A stretch of DNA of 64,000 nucleotides from Cladosporium sp. IMV 00045 (lineage: Eukaryota > Ascomycota > Dothideomycetes > Cladosporiales > Cladosporiaceae), in the NCBI GenBank assembly GCA_001931905.2, contig MSJI02000861.1:62001-126000 (forward strand), given 5' to 3'. Each line of letters opens with the position of its first letter. Position 1 is the first letter of the stretch. Below, one piece after another: positions 20,780-31,420 of this stretch. The notes beneath the pieces are model-generated. The model was not told the origin of the DNA, made no database searches, and saw only the letters and a list, made by a program, of their open reading frames with translations. Position numbers and translations under genes: made by a program.

Positions 20780-22982
20780 ATGATGCAGGATCCCAGCCAG
20801 GGCGTGGCACAGCCATTGGTATGCGATTCCCTGACTCCCCACGCATGAATCACAGCTAACGCGCCTTCAGCAAAACCACCTACATCTCATTTCCGCCCAC
20901 CAGTTCCCGCTCGTCGGCAACCTCGCCCTCAATGTCGCCTTTAAATACCTCCTCGATGCGCCTATGATCGTCAAGACTCATGCGCCCATGTCATGGACCT
21001 ATGTCAATGCGCCGAACGATGGCACGATCTGGCTGGAGTGGCTGCCTCAGTACAGGCATGGCCGCTTGCCCTCGGACGGCTACGTATGGGGAGACGCGGA
21101 AACGGTCTTTCGTCAGGATTTCAATGGCTACACGATTGAAGGGATGGTCCACCAGCTAGGCTACCGACCAGGTCTGGATCCTGTCGCCTCGCATGCGCGC
21201 ACGCGCTATCACTTCGTCGCGAAGGCTCCCAATGTCAATGCCGCCCCACCTGACCCTTCGCTCTGGATTGTCCATTATCACCAAGCAGAGCACCGCAACA
21301 TACTGCCTGCTGCGCAAGTTCCGTTCGATCCTCAGACACGAATGTTGCTCCACGAGCGCCAGGCGCTCCAAAGTCAGGGAAGACTAGAGAAACGGGACTT
21401 TATGCTTCACGATCGTGATCACTGGCCTCACATCAACGGCCCTACCGGTGGACACATGGGCCATACGATGATGGCGCCAGGATTCTACGGATCTAACCCA
21501 ATGTCAGGTGCTCAAGGTCGATACAACCCAGCTGCACCTCCCGCAGCGAAGAGGCAACGGACGCAGGGGTCAGTCGGTGTCCCAGGGGCAAATGAAGGCA
21601 TGCCAGATACCACCATCGAAGACGAAGAGAACACTGCACTTGGTGACTACTTTGACCATCTTACGCCTCGCGATATCAGCACGGCCAGATACATGCAACA
21701 TCACAGGTGGATGGAGGAGGTCTTCTCATCGCCTTACGCCAGCGGTCAAATCGTCCGTGCCGACCTTGGCCTAGGTCTGATGGGCGAGATGAAGAGTCTG
21801 ACTGATGGTCTTCTTGATCCTCCGACTATGGATTTCGATTGCGCTCTTGAGAAACAGTCGGGCAGCGAAGAGGAGCCGAAGCCTTTCACGGCTGTCAAAA
21901 AGGAGCAGGTCGACGAGTTCAACAAGCGTGTACAGAAGCATCTTGATGACGGCCAAGCTGAAATTGAACGCATGAAGACAGAACACGCGGCCAAAATGCA
22001 GGAGTGGCGGAAGACGAAGACTTTGCTGCAAGCCGAAAAGAGATTACGCAGCGCAAAGTGGAATTCCGATGATACTGTTGCGTACAGTCTCGAGGAGCCA
22101 GAAGGCGACGACGACGCAGCTAGCAAGCGAGAGGATGTGGAAGCCGTTCTCAAGGACGTTGAGGGTTTGCTCGGGGTCAAGTTCGCCGGTTATGCAGATG
22201 CGACGCTCATCGATAAGGGAGGCTGGCAAGAAAGGGAACCCTCACCCGCGCCTCAACCTGCTCGTACCCCCGAGGAACAGACTGGCGCCCCGACAAGCGA
22301 TGCGCCTCAGAACAAGGCAGAGCAGCTTGAGCCTAAGATCCCAGCCGACGTCCCTCAGCCCAATGCTTCACCCGCGGCCCCAACACAACAACAGTCTCAA
22401 GCGCCAGCGCAACCAGACATGCAGTCTGGTCTTGCAGCCCTAGTATCCGTCCCACAGCAGCCGGAGCAGAATGTCCACTCAACGAGTAACTCCGACTTGC
22501 AACTTCCTGAAGGCATGGACCTTGACACCGCGGATTTGCAATTCCCTAGCGCCGGTATAACACCCATTCAGAGTGGCACTCCCACTCAGACTCAGACTCC
22601 CGGCGACAATGGCACCTTCTCTGCGCCTCAGACCAATACGGCTCCCAGTGAGGCAGCCGCAGCAAGTGTCCAACAACAGCCCGCCCAACCACCAGCACAG
22701 CAAGAAAGCACCTCCGTTGCGAACGCTGGCGGTCAGCCCAGTAGCAACGCGCCCAGCACCAACCCGCAAGGCACTCCTGCCGGTGGTATGGGCGACTTGC
22801 AAGACACCAGCATGTTCAATGATTCCTTCGGTGAACTGGCTGGAGAGTTCGGTCAGGGAAATGGAGACGGCATGATTGACTTTGGTGATGACAGCGCTTT
22901 CGGCGAGGCACTACACGGTATGGATACCCCAGGGGGCGGTGATATGTTTGGCGCTGGAGGTACAGAGGGCACCGGCTCTTAG
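20780..22982 (+). CDS. SSR4: SWI/SNF and RSC complex subunit Ssr4 (DUF1750)
   Basis: Subunit of the SWI/SNF and RSC chromatin-remodelling complexes known from fission yeast. A 39-base first exon (20780-20818) is joined over a 52-base intron to 20871-22982, giving 716 residues. The first exon was placed because the long frame alone lacks the family N-terminus; splicing restores QNHLHLISAHQFPLVGNLAL followed by DAPMIVKTHAPMSWTYVNAP. The conserved DUF1750 region covers about the first 450 residues and ends in a basic coiled coil (EIERMKTEHAAKMQEWRKTK). The remaining 250 residues are Gln/Pro/Thr/Gly-rich and look disordered, with an acidic end. Two adjacent ATGs open exon 1; either may be used. 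Confidence 0.92.
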
Positions 22983-23832
22983 AGATGAAAATCGTGTAAC
23001 ATTACAACATCACGCTACTGTAACATTTCATTATCTTTCTTTGATGCTGTTCGATTACATTTGGCCTTTGGGTAAAATTCACATTTGACATCAATTGCGG
23101 CTTCGGCAAAAACTTTGTAGCCCCTACTGCGTTTGACCAAGATCCCAAGCGCTTCGACTGTGATATCCAGTCAAAGGCTCTGCCGGGGACAGAGAATAGG
23201 AGATTCCTGAAGTGGCAATGGACCGGAGATGAGCTCCACCTGCTCCAACGTCCCGTCTCTCGACCTGCCCGGCTATAGTAGTGACGAATTCGAGAAGAAA
23301 CAACCCCTGTGGAGATCATGACTAGCGCCACGATACTGAGATACACCGCAACATATTGTATACCGACCGTTCTGGTGAATTGTTGCATTGCTCATTGGCT
23401 TCAAGGGGAAAAAAAAAACTCTATCATGATCCTCAGGTAACCCGAGAGCACTCCGTTGTAGCACTTTGCCACATCTCGGCTATTGCCGTTCACTTCCATC
23501 GTTCGCCTATTAATGGCGCTAATGGAACACGCTTTCATCGTCCGTGGAGTCCATTGGAAATCGTCGGTTACCGTTGTCCCTACTATCTCTAAAAGCGTAC
23601 GCCACTTAAGACGGCTCTGAAGATAATGGATCTAGTCCACTTGCACGATTCGTGTATCGCCATAGACTATAGTCTAGAAATTCGGCCATGGCATCCTCCG
23701 GTCGTACAAATGCTCGATTGATCTCCTTGAGCCCGTCTAGTGTACATATCCCGTTTTATTCGGTGCAAGATCTTCATCATCCACAATCTTGCATCCTATA
23801 TTGCAACAAACCGACGCCAATCACCAACAACC
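22983..23832. other. Intergenic region
   Basis: 850 bases with the SSR4 3' flank, a run of ten A near 23409, and the promoter and leader of the CBM1 gene, whose leader has a CCAATCACC stretch just before the ATG. No further gene seen. Confidence 0.45.
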
Positions 23833-24210
23833 ATGCAGTTCACAACCATCACCACTCTCTTTCTCGCGTCCGCCACCTTCGGCCTAGCAGACCCAAGCAA
23901 GCGCGCCGCATCTGTCTGCACGGGCCCATCTCAGCCCGACCGTACCGTGTCCGCCTACAAGCCTCTCCAAACCAAATGGGGACAATGCGGTGGCAACGAT
24001 TATAACGGCCCTACTCGTTGCGCCGACGGCTGGTCTTGCAAGAAGCAGAACGAGTGGTACTCGCAGTGTCTTGAGAACAAGGGCGAGAAGAAGAGCGACG
24101 AGCAAGACTTTTATGGACAGTGCGGTGGCAAGGATTACCAGGGTCCGACCAAGTGCGCCTACCCTGGTACTTGCCAGAAGCAGAACGACTGGTACTCGCA
24201 GTGCTTGTGA
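23833..24210 (+). CDS. Small secreted protein with two CBM1 cellulose-binding modules
   Basis: A 125-residue secreted protein made almost entirely of two fungal-type carbohydrate-binding modules. The start at 23833 gives a signal peptide ([19 protein letters not shown]); a 31-codon upstream extension of the frame lacks signal character. After a short linker come CBM1-1 (residues 49-80, [15 protein letters not shown]) and CBM1-2 (94-125, [15 protein letters not shown]), separated by a charged 13-residue linker. Each has the four cysteines and the aromatic W/Y...Y..Y positions of the flat binding face. There is no catalytic domain. Such proteins could bind cellulose in plant walls or the fungus's own wall; the role here is unknown. 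Confidence 0.92.
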   Translation: MQFTTITTLFLASATFGLADPSKRAASVCTGPSQPDRTVSAYKPLQTKWGQCGGNDYNGPTRCADGWSCKKQNEWYSQCLENKGEKKSDEQDFYGQCGGKDYQGPTKCAYPGTCQKQNDWYSQCL

Positions 24211-24647
24211 GGGTAGGAGAGGTGGTAAATATGGACGAGTTCGATATCCAGGCCTTGAGAAAGCGGAAGAGGTCTGACGGAGGTGTTCGACTGCGATGCG
24301 AGTTGTCTTCGTACTTCGCGACGGTCATTATCTTGGAGGACCCAGCAAACATGGACGGCGAAGGCTCGAACGTCCTCGCGAACGACGCAGTTGCATAGTC
24401 CGTACATGCAGTTGTAACTGCATCGGCGGTATGGAAGACCCGGCTTTGAGCATCAGATTTGGAGTGTCAGGCACCAAAGGAAAGGATGAGAAACAACGCC
24501 TCTTGTCGTCGTCCAAACCAGGGCTTCATGTCAGTCCAGAAACAAGCAACCGGAGCACAGAACAAATTTCAGAGGTTTGCAGATTGTCCGATAGAACGAT
24601 AGTATAATCCGCTTCGATTGTTTCCAAGTTCCTTCGTATTGCCGGAA
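24211..24647. other. Convergent intergenic region
   Basis: 437 bases between the 3' ends of the CBM1 gene and the rhodopsin-family gene. Nothing beyond probable 3' UTRs and polyadenylation signals. Confidence 0.5.
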
Positions 24648-26094
24648 TCAAGCGTACCAAGTGTCATCAGCCTCATCAGCCTCCCTGCTCGTAGCCATGT
24701 TCTGCGATACTCGAAACCTCTTAGAGATGATCATTGCTTCGCTGTCATCATCAATAGCTCTCAACTGCTCCTCAACAGCAGCACGGATCTCTTCATTGCG
24801 TCTTGGATCAGCGCTCAGCTCGATCACGCTTCGTCTTTGTCGGAATATGCCACTAGCATCGGACATGTGATGGCTAGAGTATGCTGTACTCTCGATGATT
24901 CGTTTGAAGAGTGGGCGCAACGATGGGATCGAGGCACCAATGATGCCGGTGTTGATCTCAATTTGGGACCAGAGCAAGATCTAAAGTCAAGGTCAGATCG
25001 TCACTTTCGACGAGCACCTTTCTGGGAGTGCAGATGAACAGCCGACCAAAGACTTACATTAATAGCCTCATAGGAAGCGTCTGGGGCATTAAAGTAGAGC
25101 CAAAGCGCCCAGACTCGCACGCTGGATGCGATGGCGGCTACGCCACCAAGCATGAAGATTCCAAAAATGGCGACTACATTGATTAGCCAGGTGGACGAAT
25201 GGTTCATAGTTAGATGTGCTAACCTTTCTTTTGGCGATTCAGCTCCAGTCCTCGCAGTGGTTGGATCGGGAGTAACAGAATGGCAATATCGGTTACGATG
25301 TTTATGCCTGCCGACGAGTAATAGTATGCTTCGAGATCAATGCAACCTTTAGGAAATGTGGTTGCCCAAGCTGCAGAGAAATCTCCGCCGCATTCAAAAA
25401 CCTGCGAAGATTAATGTTAGCATTATGAGCAAGTCCGGCAGATTTACAAATACCAACACTCACACCAACAAACATTATGATTATAGTATACAGTGTCACG
25501 AAACAAGCGGTGACCAGCACCCATGAGTGGCTTAGAAAAGGCGGCGTGAAGACCCTCCAGTACAGAGCGAGAAAGGAGAGCTTCGTGAACAATAACGCCA
25601 GCGGGTATACAATCTGATACGCATACCAATGTTGCAATGTGGGAATTAGAGCGAGGCTTGGTTCTGAAGGTATGAATTCGCTTCGCAAACTGGGCATATC
25701 AGCTTAAGCTCGAGAATTGCAAACCACAATTGGACTCACCCAGTACCGTAGCTGACTTGGACACCATTCATTATGCCAAGGGCAATCGCCACGGTCAAAG
25801 CCGCGATGATGAAGTAGTCATCGACACCAACATATTTGACGTATGCGATGCGACAGTACAGTCTGTGAATGATGATTAGTTTCTGATATGCACGTAATGG
25901 ATCGCAAAAAAGTCCGTTGATCACCTTGTACAAACCACGCCCAACGATGCGAGAAGAAGCGAAACCTCAGCTCCGATGAAAACGGGTTGCCTTGACCCAT
26001 GTTGAGTTCTAAAGAACAGTCAGTGCCATTCAGCTGTGATCCAAAATTCCCGAGAATGTACATTGGAAACACACGTGATCAGCGGAAAATTCAT
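24648..26094 (-). CDS. Rhodopsin-domain (PTH11-related) seven-TM membrane protein
   Basis: An integral membrane protein of the large fungal rhodopsin-domain family, which includes PTH11-like receptors; ligand unknown. I reconstruct seven exons: 26075-26094, 25925-26008, 25740-25862, 25464-25689, 25224-25401, 25058-25173 and 24648-24980, giving 359 residues. Every junction keeps frame with GT-AG introns of 50-77 bases. Visible family marks are TM1 VSLLLASLGVVCTRLYCRIA, then YVKYVGVDDYFIIAALT, TKLSFLALYWRVF, the extracellular FECGGDFSAAW...FPKGCID, the TM6 region VAIFGIFMLGGVAAIASSVR and WSQIEINTGIIGASIPSLRPLF. A charged cytoplasmic tail follows. The 20-base first exon (MNFPLIT) is the least certain part. 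No CFEM domain is seen. Confidence 0.85.
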
Positions 26095-27100
26095 GGTCCA
26101 ATTCCTTCAGGGCTCCTCAGAGACCAGCTGAGGACCGCAGGAGGAATTGCCAAAGCGCCAGGCTCACTGCTATATGGGCGTGAAGACTTCTGTAAAAGCC
26201 CAGAATTAGACTCGCAGTACTTGACAGGTATCCAGGCACTCGGTATCACATTCGCCCCGGTTGGGGTAACTATTCGTCAGGGCTGACGTCTCAAGTGCAA
26301 GGCCATAGGGCAAGATTAGACTGATCGCGATGCACATTGGGGATCTATGCAGAGCGCGCTCTTCTTCTGACAGCCCACGACAAAACCTGGTATCATTAAA
26401 TTCTGTGCGATGTTTCCAGAAGACTGAGCTGACAGCATGATGCTGGTAAAACGATGCTTTGTCTGTGCCCTCAGACCGGCAAATGTTCGCTTGTAGTTCT
26501 TCCGCAAGATGCTCCATGATTCTTTACGGTGAGGTAAAGGGCGACAATGCTGAAACATGGACTGATACGCTCAAACATAGGAATCGCCGGGTCAAACCTT
26601 GCCAAGACGCTGCCATTTGAAGCCAACATTCGCGCCGCAGCATTCCGCATCGAAAGTTTGGTATTGTCATCTTAGCCTGAGATGATGTTGTGGCCACAGA
26701 AGGTCGCTTTCGTTGCCATCGATGGCCTGACTTTGGGGTGTTGTCGCTGAATCGAGAGTGAGACTGGCGGCAAGCGCCAAACTTAAATTCGGTGGCCTGT
26801 GGCGGATGAAACAAACACGAAACATAAGGACACAATGATGACTGAACTCGATGGTCTTTTCGACTTCACCGTGACCGGATACTGAGGTAGCTTTCTGGAA
26901 GTCACACTTTTTTCTATCTCTCACCAGATTTGAAGAGTGTCCATATTCGTTGATAGAGTCAAAGGCTGAAAAATACTAGAGCGACGTCCAATGACGCATT
27001 CTGCGAATCTCTTGCAGGACCGATTTGAAGCTGTGACCCTGGACATCAGTAGCAAGATAGGTTTCTGCTTTCACGGTTTGAAGCTGTCCAAGAAACATCA
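26095..27100. other. Intergenic region
   Basis: About 1 kb with only short, repeatedly interrupted frames on both strands. It contains the promoter of the rhodopsin-family gene and the 3' flank of the next gene. No gene, RNA or repeat recognised. Confidence 0.45.
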
Positions 27101-27842
27101 TCAATGCAAGAACAGTAACGCGCTCGCACTCAATGCCGCCAGTGCGACCCATCCAAGACCAGCAGAGTGGCTTGTCTCTCCGGCACCGCGTTCTGCAGCG
27201 GTCAAACAGCTCTCGCTCTGATTATTCTCCTCCGACGAGCGCAGGACTTGTAAGCTACGCACTCCGTACGGCAGCTCAGCACACTCATCGTCGGGAACGT
27301 CATCCGGGCTACCGCAATTGCCGAATTGATAAAAAGGATTGTCAGGTGAGCTCTCCTCGCAGTCTTCGCCGTCAAAGACTCGGAGGATGACATCGTCGTT
27401 CTCCCAAAGTGTGCCGTTCACGAAGCGGTTGTCAGAGTGACGGGGCTCCAGCTCAAACTGTATCTGCGAATAGTTGGCCAGAGGTGAGTAGTTTTTCCGC
27501 ATCGCGATCGCCGTCCACTCATCGTTGCCGCAGAAGGAATCCGCGTGAGAGCATGTTCTGTAACCGAATGTGTCGTTTGAAGTTTCCTAGGTGAACATGT
27601 CTTTGAGGTTGTGGCAACCTTCAGTGTAATTCACGGCGAAAACAACGAACAGAGAATCCGAGTTCCGCCTGCATTCAAGATCTTCCAATGGAGTTGCGAG
27701 TGCAAGTGTGAAAGAAGAGGCTTGTCTGAACGAGGAAGAGTCAATGTTTGTTCTTACTTGATGAAAGGCGGCTGGCTTACCCTTTCACATGAAAGACAGC
27801 GTGGCATAACACAAATGCAAACGCTACCAATCGTGAGAGCAT
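27101..27842 (-). CDS. Putative GPI-anchored secreted protein with a questionable internal TAG
   Basis: Unrecognised family. Exon 27781-27842 encodes a signal peptide (MLSRLVAFAFVLCHAVFHVK); after a 55-base intron the frame continues from 27725 to the stop at 27101. The mature part is Cys-rich (CRRNSDS, EGCHNLKDMF, YRTCSHADSFCGNDEW, GEDCEESSPD, NCGSPDD). The C-terminus is hydrophobic (SAGLGWVALAALSASALLFL), as in GPI-anchored proteins. The frame is interrupted by one TAG at 27587-27589, codon 67. Either a 48-base in-frame intron (27587-27634, GTGAAT...CCTAG, poor branch site) removes it, giving about 212 residues, or the gene carries a nonsense mutation or base error and would otherwise encode 228. 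Coding character on both sides of the TAG looks good. Confidence 0.6.
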
Positions 27843-28639
27843 TGTATTGGCCCGGGCTTAAATTTCGATTGAAGGTATTCGGAAATAGAAGAGAGATTCC
27901 TCTCAGATCAAATGCATAAAATGACGATGAGGATACTTTCGAAGTCCTTTAGATGCCCGTTCTTAGGCGCTGTTCTTGCCTACCATCCCAAGTAGACCTT
28001 TGGCATCTCTGGCATCCTTTAGCTACTGTGCAGGGCTTTGAGTGGTAATCCATCGCGCGCCGAGAGACTTGGTGGGAGAGCGAAGGATGCCTTAGCAAGC
28101 CGGTCCTATTAGCTCTGCAAGCCAAGTATGTTTTTCTTGATTTCGGCAGATGATAGACGTTATTCTGTGATTGTTGCGTAGATAAGAAGCTTGGGATCCC
28201 ATGTTGGCAGGAACGAGGGAGTCGAAGGATTTGGTCCATCAAGCGCCTCGGTCTTGGAGACGGGAAATGAAACGTGGCAAGGAAATGGCGTCGGCACGAT
28301 GATGGAGCATGAACCGATTGAACGTTTATTTCGAAGTGTTGACATTATTCCATTCGAAAATCCTCGAAAGGCAATGCTGCTTGTAAGATGGTAAGATATC
28401 GTGAGATGCTTCTACAAGATGTTTGAGACCCCTTTCGCCTTGAGTGGTGGTTTGCACCCCGGCAACAGGCTTCAACCCCAATTGCCGACACAATGATGAG
28501 CAATACTGGGTCATAAAGGTAGGATACGCTTGAAGATATACGCATATAATAAGGTCTCGGTCTCTCTCCGATGATCTGAGGTATTGCACGCAGTTCCAAT
28601 CAAATATACAGCACTCTAACACTACCTACTCAACCACTC
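27843..28639. other. Divergent intergenic region
   Basis: 797 bases between the starts of the GPI-like gene (minus) and the SDR (plus). A few short frames, none convincing. It must contain two promoters, but I see no distinctive element. Confidence 0.45.
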
Positions 28640-29539
28640 ATGGCGAACTGGGGCACTTCAGGTCTGAACACCTTCGTCCCGACCTCACACTCTAATATCT
28701 ATCCTGCTATTGATCCGGAATCAGTCACACTCCCTCGGCCATTTGTCGTCTGCATTGTCGGCGCATCCCGAGGCATCGGCGCCGGAGTGGCAGAGGCATA
28801 CGCCAAAGCATCCACATCAGGACTCGTCCTGGCATCTCGCCGGGTCTCTGGCCTCGAAGCGACAGCAGCGGCATGCAAGGCGATCAAACCTGACATCGAT
28901 ATCGAAGTCGTTGCATGCGACATCACCTCAGCGGCATCAGTCTCCGCGCTCGCGGACAAGACCATAGCGAGATTCGGCAGAGTCGACGTCGTCGTGGTCA
29001 ACTCGGGCTTATCAGGACCCGTAGTACTAAAGCTGACCGACGCCGACCCGAGCACATTTCAGCAAACCGCTGATGTGAACTATATTGGTCTATTCAACTG
29101 CGCCAAATTCCTGATCCCACATCTGCTGGAGACGAAAGACGGAGCGAAGAATTTCATCACCGTCTCCAGCTTCGCCGCTCTCATAGTGCGCGGACCCATC
29201 GCCAACGCACAGTACTGTGTATCCAAACTCGCACAGCTCAAACTCATGGAACATGTGCACGAGCAATACCGAGATGAAGGCCTGTTAAGTTATTCTGTCC
29301 ATCCCGGAGCGGTCAACAGCGAAATGGCGGCTGAGACTACGCCCGAGGTATTCAAACCGTATCTGACCGACGGGCCGGATCTTTGCGGTGCATTCTGTAC
29401 GTGGTTGAGTAGAGCAGACAAGGAAAGAGAGTGGTTGTGCGGGAGACTGGTAAGCGCGAAGTATGATGTTGGGAGGCTGGAGGAGAGGAAAGATGAGATC
29501 GTATCGGGAGACCTATTGAAGTTGAGGATGAGCCTTTGA
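28640..29539 (+). CDS. Short-chain dehydrogenase/reductase
   Basis: A single-exon, 299-residue classical SDR with a 35-residue N-terminal extension before the Rossmann fold. The cofactor motif GASRGIG is at 41-47. ASRR after beta-2 suggests NADPH use. The usual NNAG is NSG (121-123); the catalytic serine is S176 or S177, with Y192 and K196 in YCVSK. HPGAVNSEM follows. A substrate cannot be assigned. It sits about 590 bases upstream of the AusD-like methyltransferase on the same strand, so a shared specialised pathway is possible but unproven. Confidence 0.88.
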   Translation: MANWGTSGLNTFVPTSHSNIYPAIDPESVTLPRPFVVCIVGASRGIGAGVAEAYAKASTSGLVLASRRVSGLEATAAACKAIKPDIDIEVVACDITSAASVSALADKTIARFGRVDVVVVNSGLSGPVVLKLTDADPSTFQQTADVNYIGLFNCAKFLIPHLLETKDGAKNFITVSSFAALIVRGPIANAQYCVSKLAQLKLMEHVHEQYRDEGLLSYSVHPGAVNSEMAAETTPEVFKPYLTDGPDLCGAFCTWLSRADKEREWLCGRLVSAKYDVGRLEERKDEIVSGDLLKLRMSL

Positions 29540-30130
29540 GGTACCTAGATCGGAACGAATATTTTACCTATGGAATCGCGACCTCGGATCTGGATCACCA
29601 TCTTGCAAAGCATTGTAGAGTTCAATCTTGACTACGTAAGCTTCGCACTACTTCAGCCGCACTGCTCAGCTCGAGGGATGACACTCTGGTTTCATGCCAG
29701 TAACAACGTCTAGACCCATTACTGATGACTTTATATTGACAATTTTCGACATTATCGCGATTAAAAGAAGCCGATGCTCCAATGGGCAACCACTTATCGA
29801 CATTACCAAGTCTCCTACACGCTCATCTGAACCCAATCTTCATTGCATGTGCAGATGTAGCGGTTCGGCACCACGTCAGCATGGTCGTGAACGTCTGCGG
29901 GGTTTCAAAGACATATTTGTGACTAGTCGAATCAACAGAAGCTCAGAACTTACAACTTGCTGCATCAGGAAATTGGTTTGACAGTTTATCTTGGTGCATA
30001 TACCCTCTCATTCCCCCTCAATCACCAAAAACATCGGTCTTTGGTTCTCGATTCCTTCGCAAACACGCTTCTCGCGCTGCAACACTGATCTATAGCTTGA
30101 ATACACCTTAGTGTTCCTGCTATCATCAGC
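29540..30130. other. Intergenic region
   Basis: 591 bases with the SDR 3' end and the methyltransferase promoter. No gene or clear motif seen. Confidence 0.45.
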
Positions 30131-31114
30131 ATGACAGACGGGACGAGCCGAGAAAAATACTCAGAGCCACCATGGGTGACGGCAGAGAACCAACTGAAGC
30201 AGACCTTTTACCGACCGAATATCGACAAGAAAATAACCCCAATGGTGTGCTTAATCGTCCTTGACGCATGGTCTACTATCAGCCATTGACTTCATGTAAA
30301 CGAGAGATCTCTTAGCTACTTACAGCAAGATACCGGAAGAGGACTTGTCAAGACATGCGCATCAGATAGTGCGTATATCCCTTGAGCTTCATATCATCCC
30401 AACTGACGTGCTCACAAACCACTTTCAAAGCGCGATAAAGCCTGGCAACTACGACCATACCCCTGCATCGGACTCGGATCATACCTGGTGCCCCAACTAT
30501 CCCAACTCCCCGTCTATCCCGAAATGCTAAAGCGGCTCGCCGACAGCCAGCTCCTCGTCGACATCGGCTGCTTCATCGGTCACGACCTGCGCCACCTCGT
30601 CAACGATGGCGCCCCTTCAGATAACATTTACGGTGTCGATATGGTCAATTTCTGGGACTTGGGATCTGAGATGTTCCGCGACTCGGAGCACTTCCATGCG
30701 CACTTCATCGAAACCGATCTCCTCGCTCCTAATCGCTGTTTGCAGGATTTAAATGGGAGGTGTGATATTATCTGCATTTCCCAGGTACTGCATCAATGGG
30801 ACAAGGAGGGCCAGCTCCAAGCAGCCAAAGAGCTTTGTAAGCTTTCCAAGCCCGGATCGATGGTTGTTGGAAATCAAATCGGCAACTTGAATGCAGGAGA
30901 ATTGAATCTATCTTCTCTTCCCCGCCCGGTTTGGCGACACAATAAATTGAGCTTCTCTCAGCTTTGGGAACAAGTCGGTTTGGCTACTGGGGCGCGCTGG
31001 GAGTGCTCGGCCTGGATAAAAACATTTGGGGAGATAGGCTGGTCTGAGGAGGACGCGAAATGGATGGAGGAGGGGGCTCGGATTATCGAGTTTGTTGTAT
31101 ACAGGCTGGCTTGA
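30131..31114 (+). CDS. AusD/Trt5-like SAM-dependent methyltransferase
   Basis: A class I methyltransferase of the family that includes AusD and Trt5 from fungal meroterpenoid pathways. Exons 30131-30246, 30326-30368 and 30431-31114 give 280 residues, close to AusD. Splicing joins KIPEEDLSRHAHQI to RDKAWQLRPYPCIG, the N-terminal block of the family. Motif I is LVDIGCFIGHD (95-105), then GAPSDNIYGVDM and KPGSMVVGNQIGN. The first donor is GTGCTT, chosen because it alone keeps frame; the middle exon is only 43 bases. No polyketide synthase, terpene cyclase or prenyltransferase lies in the window, so the substrate is unknown and the gene may be a stand-alone tailoring enzyme. Confidence 0.88.
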
Positions 31115-31191
31115 GAGCCATAGCAAATCCCGGATGATTCGTCAGTGAGTTTGAAATAGCTTTATATTTTATTTGGTATGAAGATATATCA

Positions 31192-31310
31192 TATACGACC
31201 ATAGGTCAGTGAGAACTGGGCATCCCGTCCGCTCTGCCATACATAAGCACTGAACCGGGCGACTAGTACTAGAGTGGGTGACCATCTGGGAATCCCGCCT
31301 GTTGTATGTT
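31192..31310 (+). rRNA. 5S ribosomal RNA gene (dispersed, solo)
   Basis: 119 bases matching fungal 5S rRNA throughout: the 5' end TACGACCATAGG, the middle CATCCCGTCCGCTCTGCCAT, and the internal promoter/helix region GAGTGGGTGACCATCTGGGA. The ends pair (ATATAC with GTATGT, one G-U), as do GGTCAGTG and CACTGAACC. A T-run follows directly. In Pezizomycotina 5S genes are typically scattered singly outside the rDNA array, which fits. Base-paired stems look intact, so it is probably functional. Confidence 0.88.
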
Positions 31311-31327
31311 TTTGGGGATTTTTTTGC
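31311..31327 (+). terminator. Pol III terminator of the 5S gene
   Basis: TTTT, a short G-rich spacer, then a second run of eight T starting at 31320, immediately after the 5S 3' end. Confidence 0.7.
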
Positions 31328-31420
31328 CCTTCACATATCGTATGCCACATCGTCTATCGCATCCTTCCAAGTCCTGACAACATGTTTGCATAGAGCAGGA
31401 ACCCTCGTGGCGTAAGCTGC

